Assembly (NCBI RefSeq): GCF_052857255.1
Contig: NC_135504.1
Coordinates: 140,394,121 to 140,458,120 of the forward strand
Source: Amblyomma americanum
Lineage: Eukaryota; Arthropoda; Arachnida; Ixodida; Ixodidae
Length of the DNA stretch: 64,000 nucleotides
Reading direction: 5' to 3'
Part shown: one piece after another, positions 20,640-32,487 of the stretch
How the letters are laid out: each line of letters begins with the position of its first letter
How positions within the stretch are numbered: the stretch's first letter is position 1
Notes under the pieces: generated by a model
Told to the model about the DNA's origin: nothing
What the model saw: the letters and a program-made list of their open reading frames with translations, nothing else
Database searches by the model: none
Position numbers and translations under genes: made by a program

Positions 20640-20945
20640 CTTCCACACTGTCCGTTAGTTTCCATACATATTTGACGGACTCCGCGTCGAGCAGATTTTA
20701 TGGATTCCTGTGGTCCGGAAAGTCTCTCCATAACACCCATCCATAAAACTCCATCACCCGTAAAGTCATTGTCCACATGTGTCCGCAACCACCCCACGGA
20801 CTTCGCAAAATCCATAACTTTCCACAAACAGTTTTGTGGAAAAATATGTGTACTCCATAAGTCCATACAGCATCCATACAAATTTCTGTGGAAAATATGT
20901 GGAATCCATAAGTTTTCCATAAGGCTTCTTACGGAAATTTTCGGC
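20640..20945. repeat. Local imperfect repeats rich in TCCATAA and TGTGGAAAA
   Basis: TTTTGTGGAAAAATATGTG followed by TACTCCATAAG recurs about 60 bases later as TTCTGTGGAAAATATGTGG and AATCCATAAG. TCCATA/TCCATAA occurs at least eight times in 250 bases. It may be an old degenerate satellite. No gene. Confidence 0.5.
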
Positions 20946-21032
20946 ACGGTAGTTGTGTGCTCCTGTAACCCATTGAACAGGGGGCGACAGTCGTTGATGA
21001 AGGGGTGTGTTGCTGGGCGAGTTGGTTTGACA

Positions 21033-21137
21033 TTGTGAACACTGAAGCGCTGGCAGACGACGGAAGAAAGGAGGACGAGACGTGTGTGCCTCGTCCTCTT
21101 TTTTTTCTGTCGTCTGCCAGCGCCTCAGTGTTCACAA
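21033..21137. repeat. Fold-back hairpin, arms of about 48 bases
   Basis: The left arm (TTGTGAACACTGAAGCGCTG and on to GAGGACGAG) is near-complementary to the right arm (TCGTCCTCTTTT and on to CAGCGCCTCAGTGTTCACAA), with a loop of about 10 bases (CGTGTGTGCC). There are only a few mismatches. Confidence 0.8.
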
Positions 21138-21997
21138 GGTCATTGGTGAACCTGGGAAGGGCTGTGGCAACCATCTCCCTGTGAACAAGCGAGAGAGTGC
21201 ATACGCCGTGGCAGCTTAGGGATAGGCTGCTGCGCCTAAGTCTCAAGCAGAGACGCTGCAGGGAAATTCCAGCTGACTAAAGTCATCAGGGGTAGGGGCG
21301 TCCCTTTGTAACCCGAGCCCTACCATCACTCGGGAGGGCTGCTTGGGTCTGCCCTCGGCCCCCCTCCGGGAAACCAGGGCCATCTCTGGGAAACGCTGAG
21401 GCCTACGGGCGTCTCTGTAGGCTACGAGATCGAAGGCGAAGCAAAAGCAGAACTGGCGCTTGCATCCTTTGAGAGTCTGTGAGTAGTACTGCTCTGAGAC
21501 TATAGGGGTGTGGGATGAAGCCTACATTCGCGCTTCCCGGTACGTAGGCGGTAGGTCCTGACTTAGTACACCAGGGCCGGTGTCAAATCCAAGACGCTTA
21601 TTAGAACTTGGTAGAATCGGGCTCTCGCTTGGGGCGCGGCACGAAGAGATTACCCGAAGTCAAGGGCACTTCGGCGTCTGGCATGGATGTGCAGCACGGA
21701 AGCGCACCACGGGGAGTAGCGACCCCGTCTATCCAATGCTCCTGGGTTGGACCCAGACACGACCAATGGGGTGGCAGTAGTGGATCAGCCCGCCACGTTT
21801 GATGGGAGGGCTTTCGAGCCAGAGGATGACCAAACCTAAATTGGTACAAGAGCAGTCTCTGGTGTGGGCCTCCACCAGTTGTCGAGCTTGCTCCAAATTA
21901 TGGGACTCGCTTCTAGGGAAGTGGTCTAGCCCCGGCATACTCCGTGTATGGCTGGGGAGGAAATTTTTGGAAGACCGAGAACTTCTTTTATGACCGA
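21138..21997. other. GC-rich stretch, no recognised gene
   Basis: About 860 bases of higher GC content with short overlapping open frames on both strands (at most 105 codons) and no recognisable motif. Position and composition would fit the 5' untranslated part of a retroelement, but nothing confirms it. Confidence 0.35.
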
Positions 21998-22235
21998 AGC
22001 GTCGCGTTGTGGTAGAGCATCCGCCTCGCATTCGGGAGGTGCTGGGTTCGATCTCCAGTTTTTTGACTCACCAGTTTTTATTGGGTACACGATTTTCCCC
22101 GACCTGGTGCTCGCCTCTTCTGGGTGAGATGCTTGGGAAAAGGGTCTTAACCACAGTTGCTCTGACCGATCAGCGATAAGTTCCGCCGTCAACAACGTTA
22201 AGTCCGGCTCGTGTGTTAGAAGGCCATTTGTGGCC
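21998..22235 (+). mobile_element. tRNA-headed SINE, second family
   Basis: The tRNA-like head GTGGTAGAGCATCCGCCTCG, with an anticodon-arm-like CGCATTCGGGAGG and B box GGGTTCGATCTCC, is followed by a body TATTGGGTACACGATTTTCC, CCGACCTGGTGC and GGGTGAGATGCTTGGG. It is related to the minus-strand copy at 5341-5457. It ends about 80 bases before the satellite. Confidence 0.65.
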
Positions 22236-23708
22236 CCTTTTTTTTCGTTTTCATGGTGGGGTCAAACACCCATTTCCTAAGAAATCACCCTAAAGAAGCC
22301 GAGCACCAGACCAGACTCCGCGCTGGAGAAACTCCGAGTTGAAGAAACTCCGCACTGGAGAAGCTCCGCGTTTGAGAAACTCCGCACTGGAGAAGCTCCG
22401 CGTTTGAGAAACTCCGCGCTGGAGAAACTCCGGGCTGGAGAAACTCCGTGCTGGAGAAACTCAGCGCTGGACAAACTCCGCGCTGGAGAAACTCAGTGTT
22501 GGAGAAACTCCGTGTTGGAGAAACTCCGCGCTGGAGAAACTTCGCGTTGGAGAAACTGCGCTTTGGAGAAACTCCGCCTTGGAGAAACTTCGCGTTGAAG
22601 AAACGGCGCGTTGGAGAAACTCCGCGTTGGAGAAACTCCGCGCTTGAAACACACCGCGCTGGAGAAACTCCGCGTTGGAGAAAGTCCGCGTTGGAGAAGG
22701 TCCGCGTTGGAGAAAGTCCGCGTTGGAGAAACTCCGCGTTGAAGAAAATCCGCGTTGGAGAAAGTCAGCCCTGGAGAAACTCCGCGTTGTATAAACTCCG
22801 AGCTGGAGAAACTCCGCGATGGAGAAACTCCGCAACGGACAAACTCCGCGATCGAGAAATTCCGCGTTGGAGGAAAGTCCGCGTTGGAGAAAAGTCCACT
22901 CTGGAGAAACTCTAAGCTGGAGAAACTCCGCGCTGGAGCAACTCCGCGTTGGAGAAACTCTGCGCTGGAGAAACTCCGTGCTGCATAAAATCTGCGCTGG
23001 AGAAACTCCGGGCTGGAGAAACTCCGCGCTGGAGAAACTCCGTGCTGGACAAACTCCGTGCTGGAGAAACTCCGTGTTGGAGAAACTCCGCGCTGGAGAA
23101 ACTTCGCGTTGGAGAAACTGCGCTTTGGAGAAACTCCGCGTTGGAGAAACTCCGCGTTGGAGAAAGTCCGCGTTGGAGAAAGTCCGCGTTGGAGAGAGTC
23201 CGCGATGGAGACACTCCGCGCTGGAGAAACTACGCGTTTGAGAAACTCCGAACTGGAGAAACTCCGCGCTGAAGAAACTCCGTGTTGGAGAAACTCCGTG
23301 TTGGAGAAACTTCGCGTTGGAGAAACGGCGCGTTGGAGAAACTCCGCGTTGGAGAAACTCCGTGCTTGAAACACACTGCGCTGGAGAAACTCCGCGTTGG
23401 AGAAAGTCCGCGTTGGAGAAGGTCCGCGTTGGAGAAAGTCCGCGTTGGAGAAAGTCCGTGTTGAAGAACTTCCGCGTTGGAGAAAGTCCGCGCTGGAGGA
23501 ACTCCGCGTTGGATAAACTCCGCGATGAAGAAACTCCGCGTTGGTGATGAAAGTCCGCGTTGGAGAAAAGTCCGCGTTGGAGAAAAGTCCGCGCTGGAGA
23601 AACTCTACGCTGGAGAAACTCCGCACTGGTGCAACTCCGCGTTGGAGAAACTCCGCGCTGGAGAAACTCCGTGTTTGAGAAACTCCGCGCTGGAGTAACT
23701 CCGCAACG

Positions 23709-26700
23709 GTGAAACTCAGCGCTGGACTAACTCCACACTGGAGAAACTCCGTGTTTGAGAAGCTCTGTGTTGGAGAAACTCCGCGCTGGAGATATTTCTC
23801 GTTGGAGAAACTCCGCGTTGAAGAAACTCCGCGTTGGAGAAAAGTCTACGTTGGAGAAAAGTGCGCTTTGGAGAAAAGTCAGCGCTGGAGAAACTCCACG
23901 CTGGAAAAACTCCGCGCTAGAGAAGCTCCGCGCTGGAGAAACTCCGCGCTGGAGAAGCTCTGCGCTGGAGAAACTCCGAGTTGGAGAAACTGCACTGGAG
24001 AAGCTCAGCGTTTGAGAAACTCCACACTGGAGAAACTCCGTGTCTGAGAAACTCCGCGATGGAGCAAATCCGCGCTGGAGAAACTCCGAGTTGGAGAATG
24101 TCCGCACTGGAGAAGCTCCGCGATTGAGAAACTCCGCACTGGAGAAACTCCGCGTTTGAGAAACTCCGCGCTGGAGAAATTCCGGGCTGGAGAAACTCCG
24201 TGCTGAATAAACTCCGCGCTGGACAAACTCCGCGCTGGAGAAACTCCGTGTTGGAGAAACTCCGTGTTGGAGAAACTCCACGCTGGAGAAACTTCGCGTT
24301 GGAGAAACTGAGCTTTGGAGAAACTCCGCGTTGGAGAAAGTCTGCGTTGTAGAAAGTCCGCGATGGAGAAACTCCGCGCTGGAGAAACTCCGCGTTTGAG
24401 AAACTCCGAACTGGAGAAACTCCGCGATGGAGACACTCCGCGCTGGATAAACTCCGCGCTGGAGAAACTCCGTGTTGGAGAAACTCCGTGTTGGAGAAAC
24501 TCAGCCTTGGAGAAACTTCGCTTTGAAGAAACGGCGCGTTGGAGAAACTCCGCGTTAGAGAAACTCCGCGCTTGAAACACACCGCGCTGGAGAAACTCTG
24601 CGTTGGAGAAAGTCCGCGTCGGAGAAGGTCCGCGTTGGAGAAAGTCCGCGTTGGAGAAACTCCGTGTTGTAGAAACTCCGCCTTGGAGAAACTTCGTGTT
24701 GAAGAAACGGCGCGTTGGAGATACTCCGCGTTGGAGAAACTCCGCGCTTGAAACACACCACGCTGGAGAAACTCCGCGTTGGAGAAAGTCCGCGTTGGAG
24801 AAGGTCCGCGTTGGAGAAAGTCCGCGTTGGAGAAACTCCACGTTGAAGAAAATCCGCGTTGGAGAAAGTCAGCCCTGGAGAAACTCCGCGTTGTATAAAC
24901 TCCGAGCTGGAGAAACTCCGCGATGGAGAAACTCCGCAACGGACAAACTCCGCGATGGAGAAATTCCGCGTTGGAGGAAAGTCCGCGTTGGAGAAAAGTC
25001 CGCTCTGGAGAAACTCTAAGCTGGAGAAACTCCGCGCTGGAGCAACTCCGTGCTGCATAAAATCTGCGCTGGAGAAACTCCGGGCTGGAGAAACTCCGCG
25101 CTGGAGAAACTCCGTGCTGGACAAACTCCGTGCTGGAGAAACTCCGTGTTGGAGAAACTCCGCGCTGGAGAAACTTCGCGTTGGAGAAACTGCGCTTTGG
25201 AGAAACTCCGCGTTGGAGAAACTCCGCGTTGGAGAAAGTCCGCGTTGGAGAAAGTCCGCGTTGGAGAGAGTCCGCGATGGAGACACTCCGCGCTGGAGAA
25301 ACTACGCGTTTGAGAAACTCCGAACTGGAGAAACTCCGCGATGGAGACACTCCGCGCTGGAGAAACTCCGCGCTGAAGAAACTCCGTGTTGGAGAAACTC
25401 CGTGTTGGAGAAACTTCGCGTTGGAGAAACGGCGCGTTGGAGAAACTCCGCGTTGGAGAAACTCCGTGCTTGAAACACACTGCGCTGGAGAAACTCCGCG
25501 TTGGAGAAAGTCCGCGTTGGAGAAGGTCCGCGTTGGAGAAAGTCCGCGTTGGAGAAAGTCCGTGTTGAAGAACTTCCGCGTTGGAGAAAGTCCGCGCTGG
25601 AGAAACTCCGCGTTGGATAAACTCCGCGCTGGAGAAACTCCGCGACGGACAAACTCCGCGATGAAGAAACTCCGCGTTGGTGATGAAAGTCCGCGTTGGA
25701 GAAAAGTCCGCGTTGGAGAAAAGTCCGCGCTGGAGAAACTCTACGCTGGAGAAACTCCGCACTGGAGCAACTCCGCGTTGGAGAAACTCCGCGCTGGAGA
25801 AACTCCGTGTTTGAGAAACTCCGCGCTGGAGTAACTCCGCAACGGTGAAACTCAGCGCTGGACTAACTCCACACTGGAGAAACTCCGTGTTTGAGAAACT
25901 CTGTGTTGGACAAACTCCGCGCTGGAGATATTTCTCGTTGGAGAAACTCCGCGTTGAAGAAACTCCGCGTTGGAGAAAAGTCTACGTTGGAGAAAAGTGC
26001 GCTTTGGAGAAAAGTCAGCGCTGGAGAAACTCCACGCTGGAAAAACTCCGCGCTAAGAAGCTCCGCGCTGGAGAAACTCCGCGCTGGAGAAGCTCTGCGC
26101 TGGAGAAACTCCGAGTTGGAGAAACTGCACTGGAGAAGCTCAGCGTTTGAGAAACTCCACACTGGAGAAACTCCGTGTCTGAGAAACTCCGCGATGGAGC
26201 AAATCCGCGCTGGAGAAACTCCGAGTTGGAGAATGTCCGCACTGGAGAAGCTCCGCGATTGAGAAACTCCGCACTGGAGAAACTCCGCGTTTGAGAAACT
26301 CCGCGCTGGAGAAATTCCGGGCTGGAGAAACTCCGTGCTGAATAAACTCCGCGCTGGACAAACTCCGCGCTGGAGAAACTCCGTGTTGGAGAAACTCCGT
26401 GTTGGAGAAACTCCACGCTGGAGAAACTTCGCGTTGGAGAAACTGAGCTTTGGAGAAACTCCGCGTTGGAGAAAGTCCGCGTTGTAGAAAGTCCGCGATG
26501 GAGAAACTCCGCGCTGGAGAAACTCCGCGTTTGAGAAACTCCGAACTGGAGAAACTCCGCGATGGAGACACTCCGCGCTGGATAAACTCCGCGCTGGAGA
26601 AACTCCGTGTTGGAGAAACTCCGTGTTGGAGAAACTCAGCCTTGGAGAAACTTCGCTTTGAAGAAACGGCGCGTTGGAGAAACTCCGCGTTAGAGAAACT

Positions 26701-28355
26701 CCGCGCTTGAAACACACCGCGCTGGAGAAACTCTGCGTTGGAGAAAGTCCGCGTCGGAGAAGGTCCGCGTTGGAGAAAGTCCGCGTTGGAGAAACTCCGT
26801 GTTGTAGAAACTCCGCCTTGGAGAAACTTCGTGTTGAAGAAACGGCGCGTTGGAGATACTCCGCGTTGGAGAAACTCCGCGCTTGAAACACACCACGCTG
26901 GAGAAACTCCGCGTTGGAGAAAGTCCGCGTTGGAGAAGGTCCGCGTTGGAGAAAGTCCGCGTTGGAGAAACTCCACGTTGAAGAAAATCCGCGTTGGAGA
27001 AAGTCAGCCCTGGAGAAACTCCGCGTTGTATAAACTCCGAGCTGGAGAAACTCCGCGATGGAGAAACTCCGCCACGGACAAACTCCGCGATGGAGAAATT
27101 CCGCGTTGGAGGAAAGTCCGCGTTGGAGAAAAGTCCGCTCTGGAGAAACTCTAAGCTGGAGAAACTCCGCGCTGGAGCAACTCCGTGCTGCATAAAATCT
27201 GCGCTGGAGAAACTCCGGGCTGGAGAAACTCCGCGCTGGAGAAACTCCGTGCTGGACAAACTCCGTGCTGGAGAAACTCCGTGTTGGAGAAACTCCGCGC
27301 TGGAGAAACTTCGCGTTGGAGAAACTGCGCTTTGGAGAAACTCCGCGTTGGAGAAACTCCGCGTTGGAGAAAGTCCGCGTTGGAGAAAGTCCGCGTTGGA
27401 GAGAGTCCGCGATGGAGACACTCCGCGCTGGAGAAACTACGCGTTTGAGAAACTCCGAACTGGAGAAACTCCGCGATGGAGACACTCCGCGCTGGAGAAA
27501 CTCCGCGCTGAAGAAACTCCGTGTTGGAGAAACTCCGTGTTGGAGAAACTTCGCGTTGGAGAAACGGCGCGTTGGAGAAACTCCGCGTTGGAGAAACTCC
27601 GTGCTTGAAACACACTGCGCTGGAGAAACTCCGCGTTGGAGAAAGTCCGCGTTGGAGAAGGTCCGCGTTGGAGAAAGTCCGCGTTGGAGAAAGTCCGTGT
27701 TGAAGAACTTCCGCGTTGGAGAAAGTCCGCGCTGGAGAAACTCCGCGTTGGATAAACTCCGCGCTGGAGAAACTCCGCGACGGACAAACTCCGCGATGAA
27801 GAAACTCCGCGTTGGTGATGAAAGTCCGCGTTGGAGAAAAGTCTGCGTTGGAGAAAAGTCCGCGCTGGAGAAACTCTACGCTGGAGAAACTCCGCACTGG
27901 AGCAACTCCGCGTTGGAGAAACTCCGCGCTGGAGAAACTCCGTGTTTGAGAAACTCCGCGCTGGAGTAACTCCGCAACGGTGAAACTCAGCGCTGGACTA
28001 ACTCCACACTGGAGAAACTCCGTGTTTGAGAAACTCTGTGTTGGACAAACTCCGCGCTGGAGATATTTCTCGTTGGAGAAACTCCGCGTTGAAGAAACTC
28101 CGCGCTTTTAAAACTCCGCGCTGGAGAAACTCCGCGCAGGAAAAACTCCGCGACGGAGAAACTCCGCGTTGGTGAAAGTCCGCGTTGGAGAAAAGTCCGC
28201 GTTGGAGAAAAGTGCGCTTTGGAGAAAAGTCAGCGCTGGAGAAACTCCACGCTGGAAAAACTCCGCGCTAGAGAAGCTCCGCGCTGGAGAAACTCCGCGC
28301 TGGAGAAGCTCTGCGCTGGAGAAACTCCGAGTTGGAGAAACTGCACTGGAGAAGC
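23709..28355. repeat. Higher-order repeat: 2.14-kb tandem block, three copies
   Basis: Copies starting near 23709, 25845 and 27980 share the same series of variant units (for example GCGCTGGACTAACTCCACAC, then GATATTTCTCGTTGG). The offset is 2,135 bp between copies 1 and 2 over most of their length, with a handful of substitutions. Copy 3 diverges near 28105 with about 80 extra bases and then resumes at an offset of 2,216. Confidence 0.8.
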
Positions 28356-31300
28356 TCAGCGTTTGAGAAACTCCTCACTGGAGAAACTCCGTGTCTGAGA
28401 AACTCCGCGATGGAGCAACTCCGCGCTGGAGAAACTCCGAGTTGGAGAATCTCCGCACTGGAGAAGCTCCGCGATTGAGAAACTCCGCACTGGAGAAACT
28501 CCGCGTTTGAGAAACTCCGCGCTGGAGAAATTCCGGGCTGGAGAAACTCCGTGCTGAATAAACTCCGCGCTGGACAAACTCCGCGCTGGAGAAACTCCGT
28601 GTTGGAGAAACTCCGTGTTGGAGAAACTCCACGCTGGAGAAACTTCGCGTTGGAGAAACTGAGCTTTGGAGAAACTCCGCGTTGGAGAAAGTCCGCGTTG
28701 TAGAAAGTCCGCGATGGAGAAACTCCGCGCTGGAGAAACTCCGCGTTTGAGAAACTCCGAACTGGAGAAACTCCGCGATGGAGACACTCCGCGCTGGATA
28801 AACTCCGCGCTGGAGAAACTCCGTGTTGGAGAAACTCCGTGTTGGATAAACTCCGCCTTGGAGAAACTTCGCTTTGAAGAAACGGCGCGTTGGAGAAACT
28901 CCGCGTTAGAGAAACTCCGCGCTTGAAACACACCGCGCTGGAGAAACTCTGCGTTGGAGAAAGTCCGCGTCGGAGAAGGTCCGCGTTGGAGAAAGTCCGC
29001 GTTGGAGAAACTCCGTGTTGTAGAAACTCCGCCTTGGAGAAATTTCGTGTTGAAGAAACGGCGCGTTGGAGATACTCCGCGTTGGAGAAACTCCGCGCTT
29101 GAAACACACCGCGCTGGAGAAACTCCGCGTTGGAGAAAGTCCGCGTTGGAGAAAGTCCGCGTTGGAGAAAGTCCGCGTTGGAGAAACTCCGCGTTGAAGA
29201 AAGTCCGCGTTGGAGAAAGTCCGCGCTGGAGAAACTCCGCGTTGTATAAACTCCGCGCTGGAGAAACTCCGCGATGGAGAAACTCCGCGACGGACAAACT
29301 CCGCGATGGAGAAACTCCGCGTTGGACAAAAGTCCGCTCTGGAGAAACTGTACGCTGGAGAAACTCCGCACTGGAGCAACTCCGCGTTGGAGAAACTCCG
29401 CGCTGGAGAAACTCCGTGCTGCATAAATCTGCGCTGGAGAAACTCCGGGCTGGAGAAACTCCGGGCTGGAGAAACTCCGCGCTGGAGAAACTCCGTGCTG
29501 GACAAACTCCGCGCTGGAGAAACTCCGTGTTGGAGAAACTCCGCGCTGGAGAAACTTCGCGTTGGAGAAACTGCGCGTTGGAGAAACTCCGCGTTGGAGA
29601 AAGTCCGCGTTGGAGAAAGTCCGCGTTGGAGAGAGTCCGCGATGGAGAAACTCCGCGCTGGAGAAACTCCGCGTTTGAGAAACTGCGAACTGGAGAAACT
29701 CCGCGATGGAGACACTCCGCGCTGGAGAAACTCCGCGCTGGAGAAACTCCGTGTTGGAGAAGCTCCGTGTTGGGGAAACTTCGCGTTGGAGAAACGGCGC
29801 GTTGGGGAAGCTCCGCGCTGGAGAAACTCAGTGTTGGAGAAACTCCGTGTTGGAGAAACTCCGCGCTGGAGAAACTTCGCGTTGGAGAAACTGCGCTTTG
29901 GAGAAACTCCGCGTTGGAGAAAGTCCGCGTTGTAGAAAGTATGCGTTGGAGAAAGTCCGCGATGGAGAAACTCCGCGATGGAGAAACTCCGCGCTGGAGA
30001 AACTCCGAGTTTGAGAAACTCCGAACTGAAGAAACTCCGCGTTGGAGACACTCCGCGCTGGAGAAACCCCGCGCTGGAGAAACTCCGTGTTGGAGAAACT
30101 CCGTGTTGGAGAAACTCCGCCTTGGAGAAACTTCGCTTTGAAGAAACGGCGCGTTGGAGAAACTCCGCGTTAGAGAAACTCCGCGCTTGAAACACCGCGC
30201 TGGAGAAACTCCGCGTTGGAGAAAGTCCGCGTCGGAGAAGGTCCGCGTTGGAGAAAGTCCGCGTTGGAGAAACTCCGTGTTGGAGAAACTCCGCCTTGGA
30301 GAAAGTCAGCCCTGGAGAAACTCCGCGTTGCATAAACTCCGCGCTGGAGAAACTCCGCGATGGAGAAACTCCGCAACGGACAAACTCCGCGATGGAGAAA
30401 TTCCGCGTTGGAGGAAAGTCCGCGTTGGAGAAAAGTCCGCTCTGGAGAAACTCTACGCTGGAGAAACTCCGCGCTGGAGCAACTCCGCGTTGGAGAAACT
30501 CCGCGCTTGAGAAACTCCGTGCTGCATAAAATCTGCGCTGGAGAAACTCCGGGCTTGAGAAACTCCGCACTGGAGAAACTCCGTGCTGGACAAACTCCGC
30601 GCTGGAGAAACTCCGTGTTGGAGAAACTCCGCGCTGGAGAAGCTTCGCGTTGGAGAAACTGCGCGTTGGAGAAACTCCGCGTTGGAGAAACTCCGCGTTG
30701 GAGAAAGTCCGCGTTGGAGAAAGTCCGCGTTGGAGAGAGTCCGCGATGGAGACACTCCGCGCTGGAGAAACTACGCGTTTGAGAAACTCCGAACTGGAGA
30801 AACTCCGCGATGGAGACACTCCGCGCTGGAGAAACACCGCGCTGAAGAAACTCCGTGTTTGAGAAACTCCGTGTTGGAGAAACTTCGCGTTGGAGAAACG
30901 GCGCGTTGGAGAAACTCCGCGTTGGAGAAACTCCGCGCTTGAAACACACTGCGCTGGAGAAACTCCGCGTTGGAGAAAGTCCGCGTTGGAGAAGGTCCGC
31001 GTTGGAGAAAGTCCGCGTTGGAGAAAGTCCGTGTTGAAGAAAGTCCGCGCTGGAGAAACTCCGCGTTGGATAAACTCCGCGCTGGAGAAACTCCGCGACG
31101 GACAAACTCCGCGATGAAGAAACTCCTCTGCGTTGGAGAAAGTCCGCGTCGGAGGAGGTCCGCGTTGGAGAAAGTCCGCGCTGGAGGAACTCCGCGTTGT
31201 ATAAACTCCGCGCTGGAGAAACTCCGCGACGGACAAACTCCGCGATGGAGAAACTCCGCGTTGGAGTAGAGTCCGCTCTGGAGAAACTCCGTGCTGGACA

Positions 31301-32487
31301 AACTCCGCGCTGGAGAAACTCTGTGTTGGAGAAACTCCGCGCTGGAGAAACTTCGCGTTGGAGAAACTCCGCGTTGGAGAAAGTCCGCGTTGGAGAAATT
31401 CCGCGTTGGAGAGAGTCCGCGATGGAGAAACTCCGCGCTGGAGAAACTCCGCGTTTGAGAAACTGCGAACTGGAGAAACTCAGCGATGGACACTCCGCGC
31501 TGGAGAAACTCCGTGTTGGAGAAGCTCCGTGCTGGGGAAACTTCGCGTTGGAGAAACGGCGCGTTGGGGAAGCTCCGCGTTGGAGAAAGCCCGCGTTGGA
31601 GAAGGTCCGCGTTGGAGAAAGTCGCGTTGAAGAAAGTCCGCGTTAGAGAAAGTCCGCGCTGGAGAAACTCTTCGTTGGATAAACTCCGCGCTGGAGATAC
31701 TCCGCGATGGAGAAACTCCGCGAGGGACGAACTCCGCGATGGAGAAACTCCGCTTTGGTCAAAAGTCCGCGTTGGAGAAAAGTCCGCGTTGGAGAAAAGT
31801 CCGCATTGGAGAAAAGTCAGCGCTGGAGAAACTCCACGCTGGAAAAACTCCGCGCTGGAGAAGCTCCGCGCTGGAGAAACTCCGCGCTGGAGAAGCTCTG
31901 CGCCGGAGAAACTCCGCGCTGGAAAATCTCCGCGATGGAGAAACTCCGCGTTGGTGAAAGTCCGCGTTGGAGAAAAGTCCGCGTTGGAGAAAAGTCCGCT
32001 TTGGAGAAAAGTCAGCGCTGGAGAAATTCCACGCTGGAAAAACTCCGCGCTGGAGAAGCTCCGCGCTGGAGAAACTCCGCGCTGGAGAAGCTCTGCGCTG
32101 GAGAAACTCCGAGTTGGAGAAACTGCACTGGAGAAGCTCAGCGTTTGAGAAACTCCGCACTGGATAAACTCCGTGTTTGAGAAACTCCGCGATGGAGCAA
32201 CTCCGCGCTGGAGAAACTCCGAGTTGGAGAAACTCCGCACTGGAGAAGCTGCGCGTTTGAGAAACTCCGCACTGGAGAAACTCCGCGTTTGAGAAACTCC
32301 GCGCTGGAGAAATTCCTGGCTGGAGAAACTCCGTGCTGGAGAAACTCCGCGCTGGACAAACTCCGCGCTGGAGAAACTCCGTGTTGGAGAAACTCCGTGT
32401 TGGAGAAACTCCACGCTGGAGAAACTTCGCGTTGGAGAAACTGAGCTTTGGAGAAACTCCGCGTTGGAAAAAGTCCGCGATGGAGAA

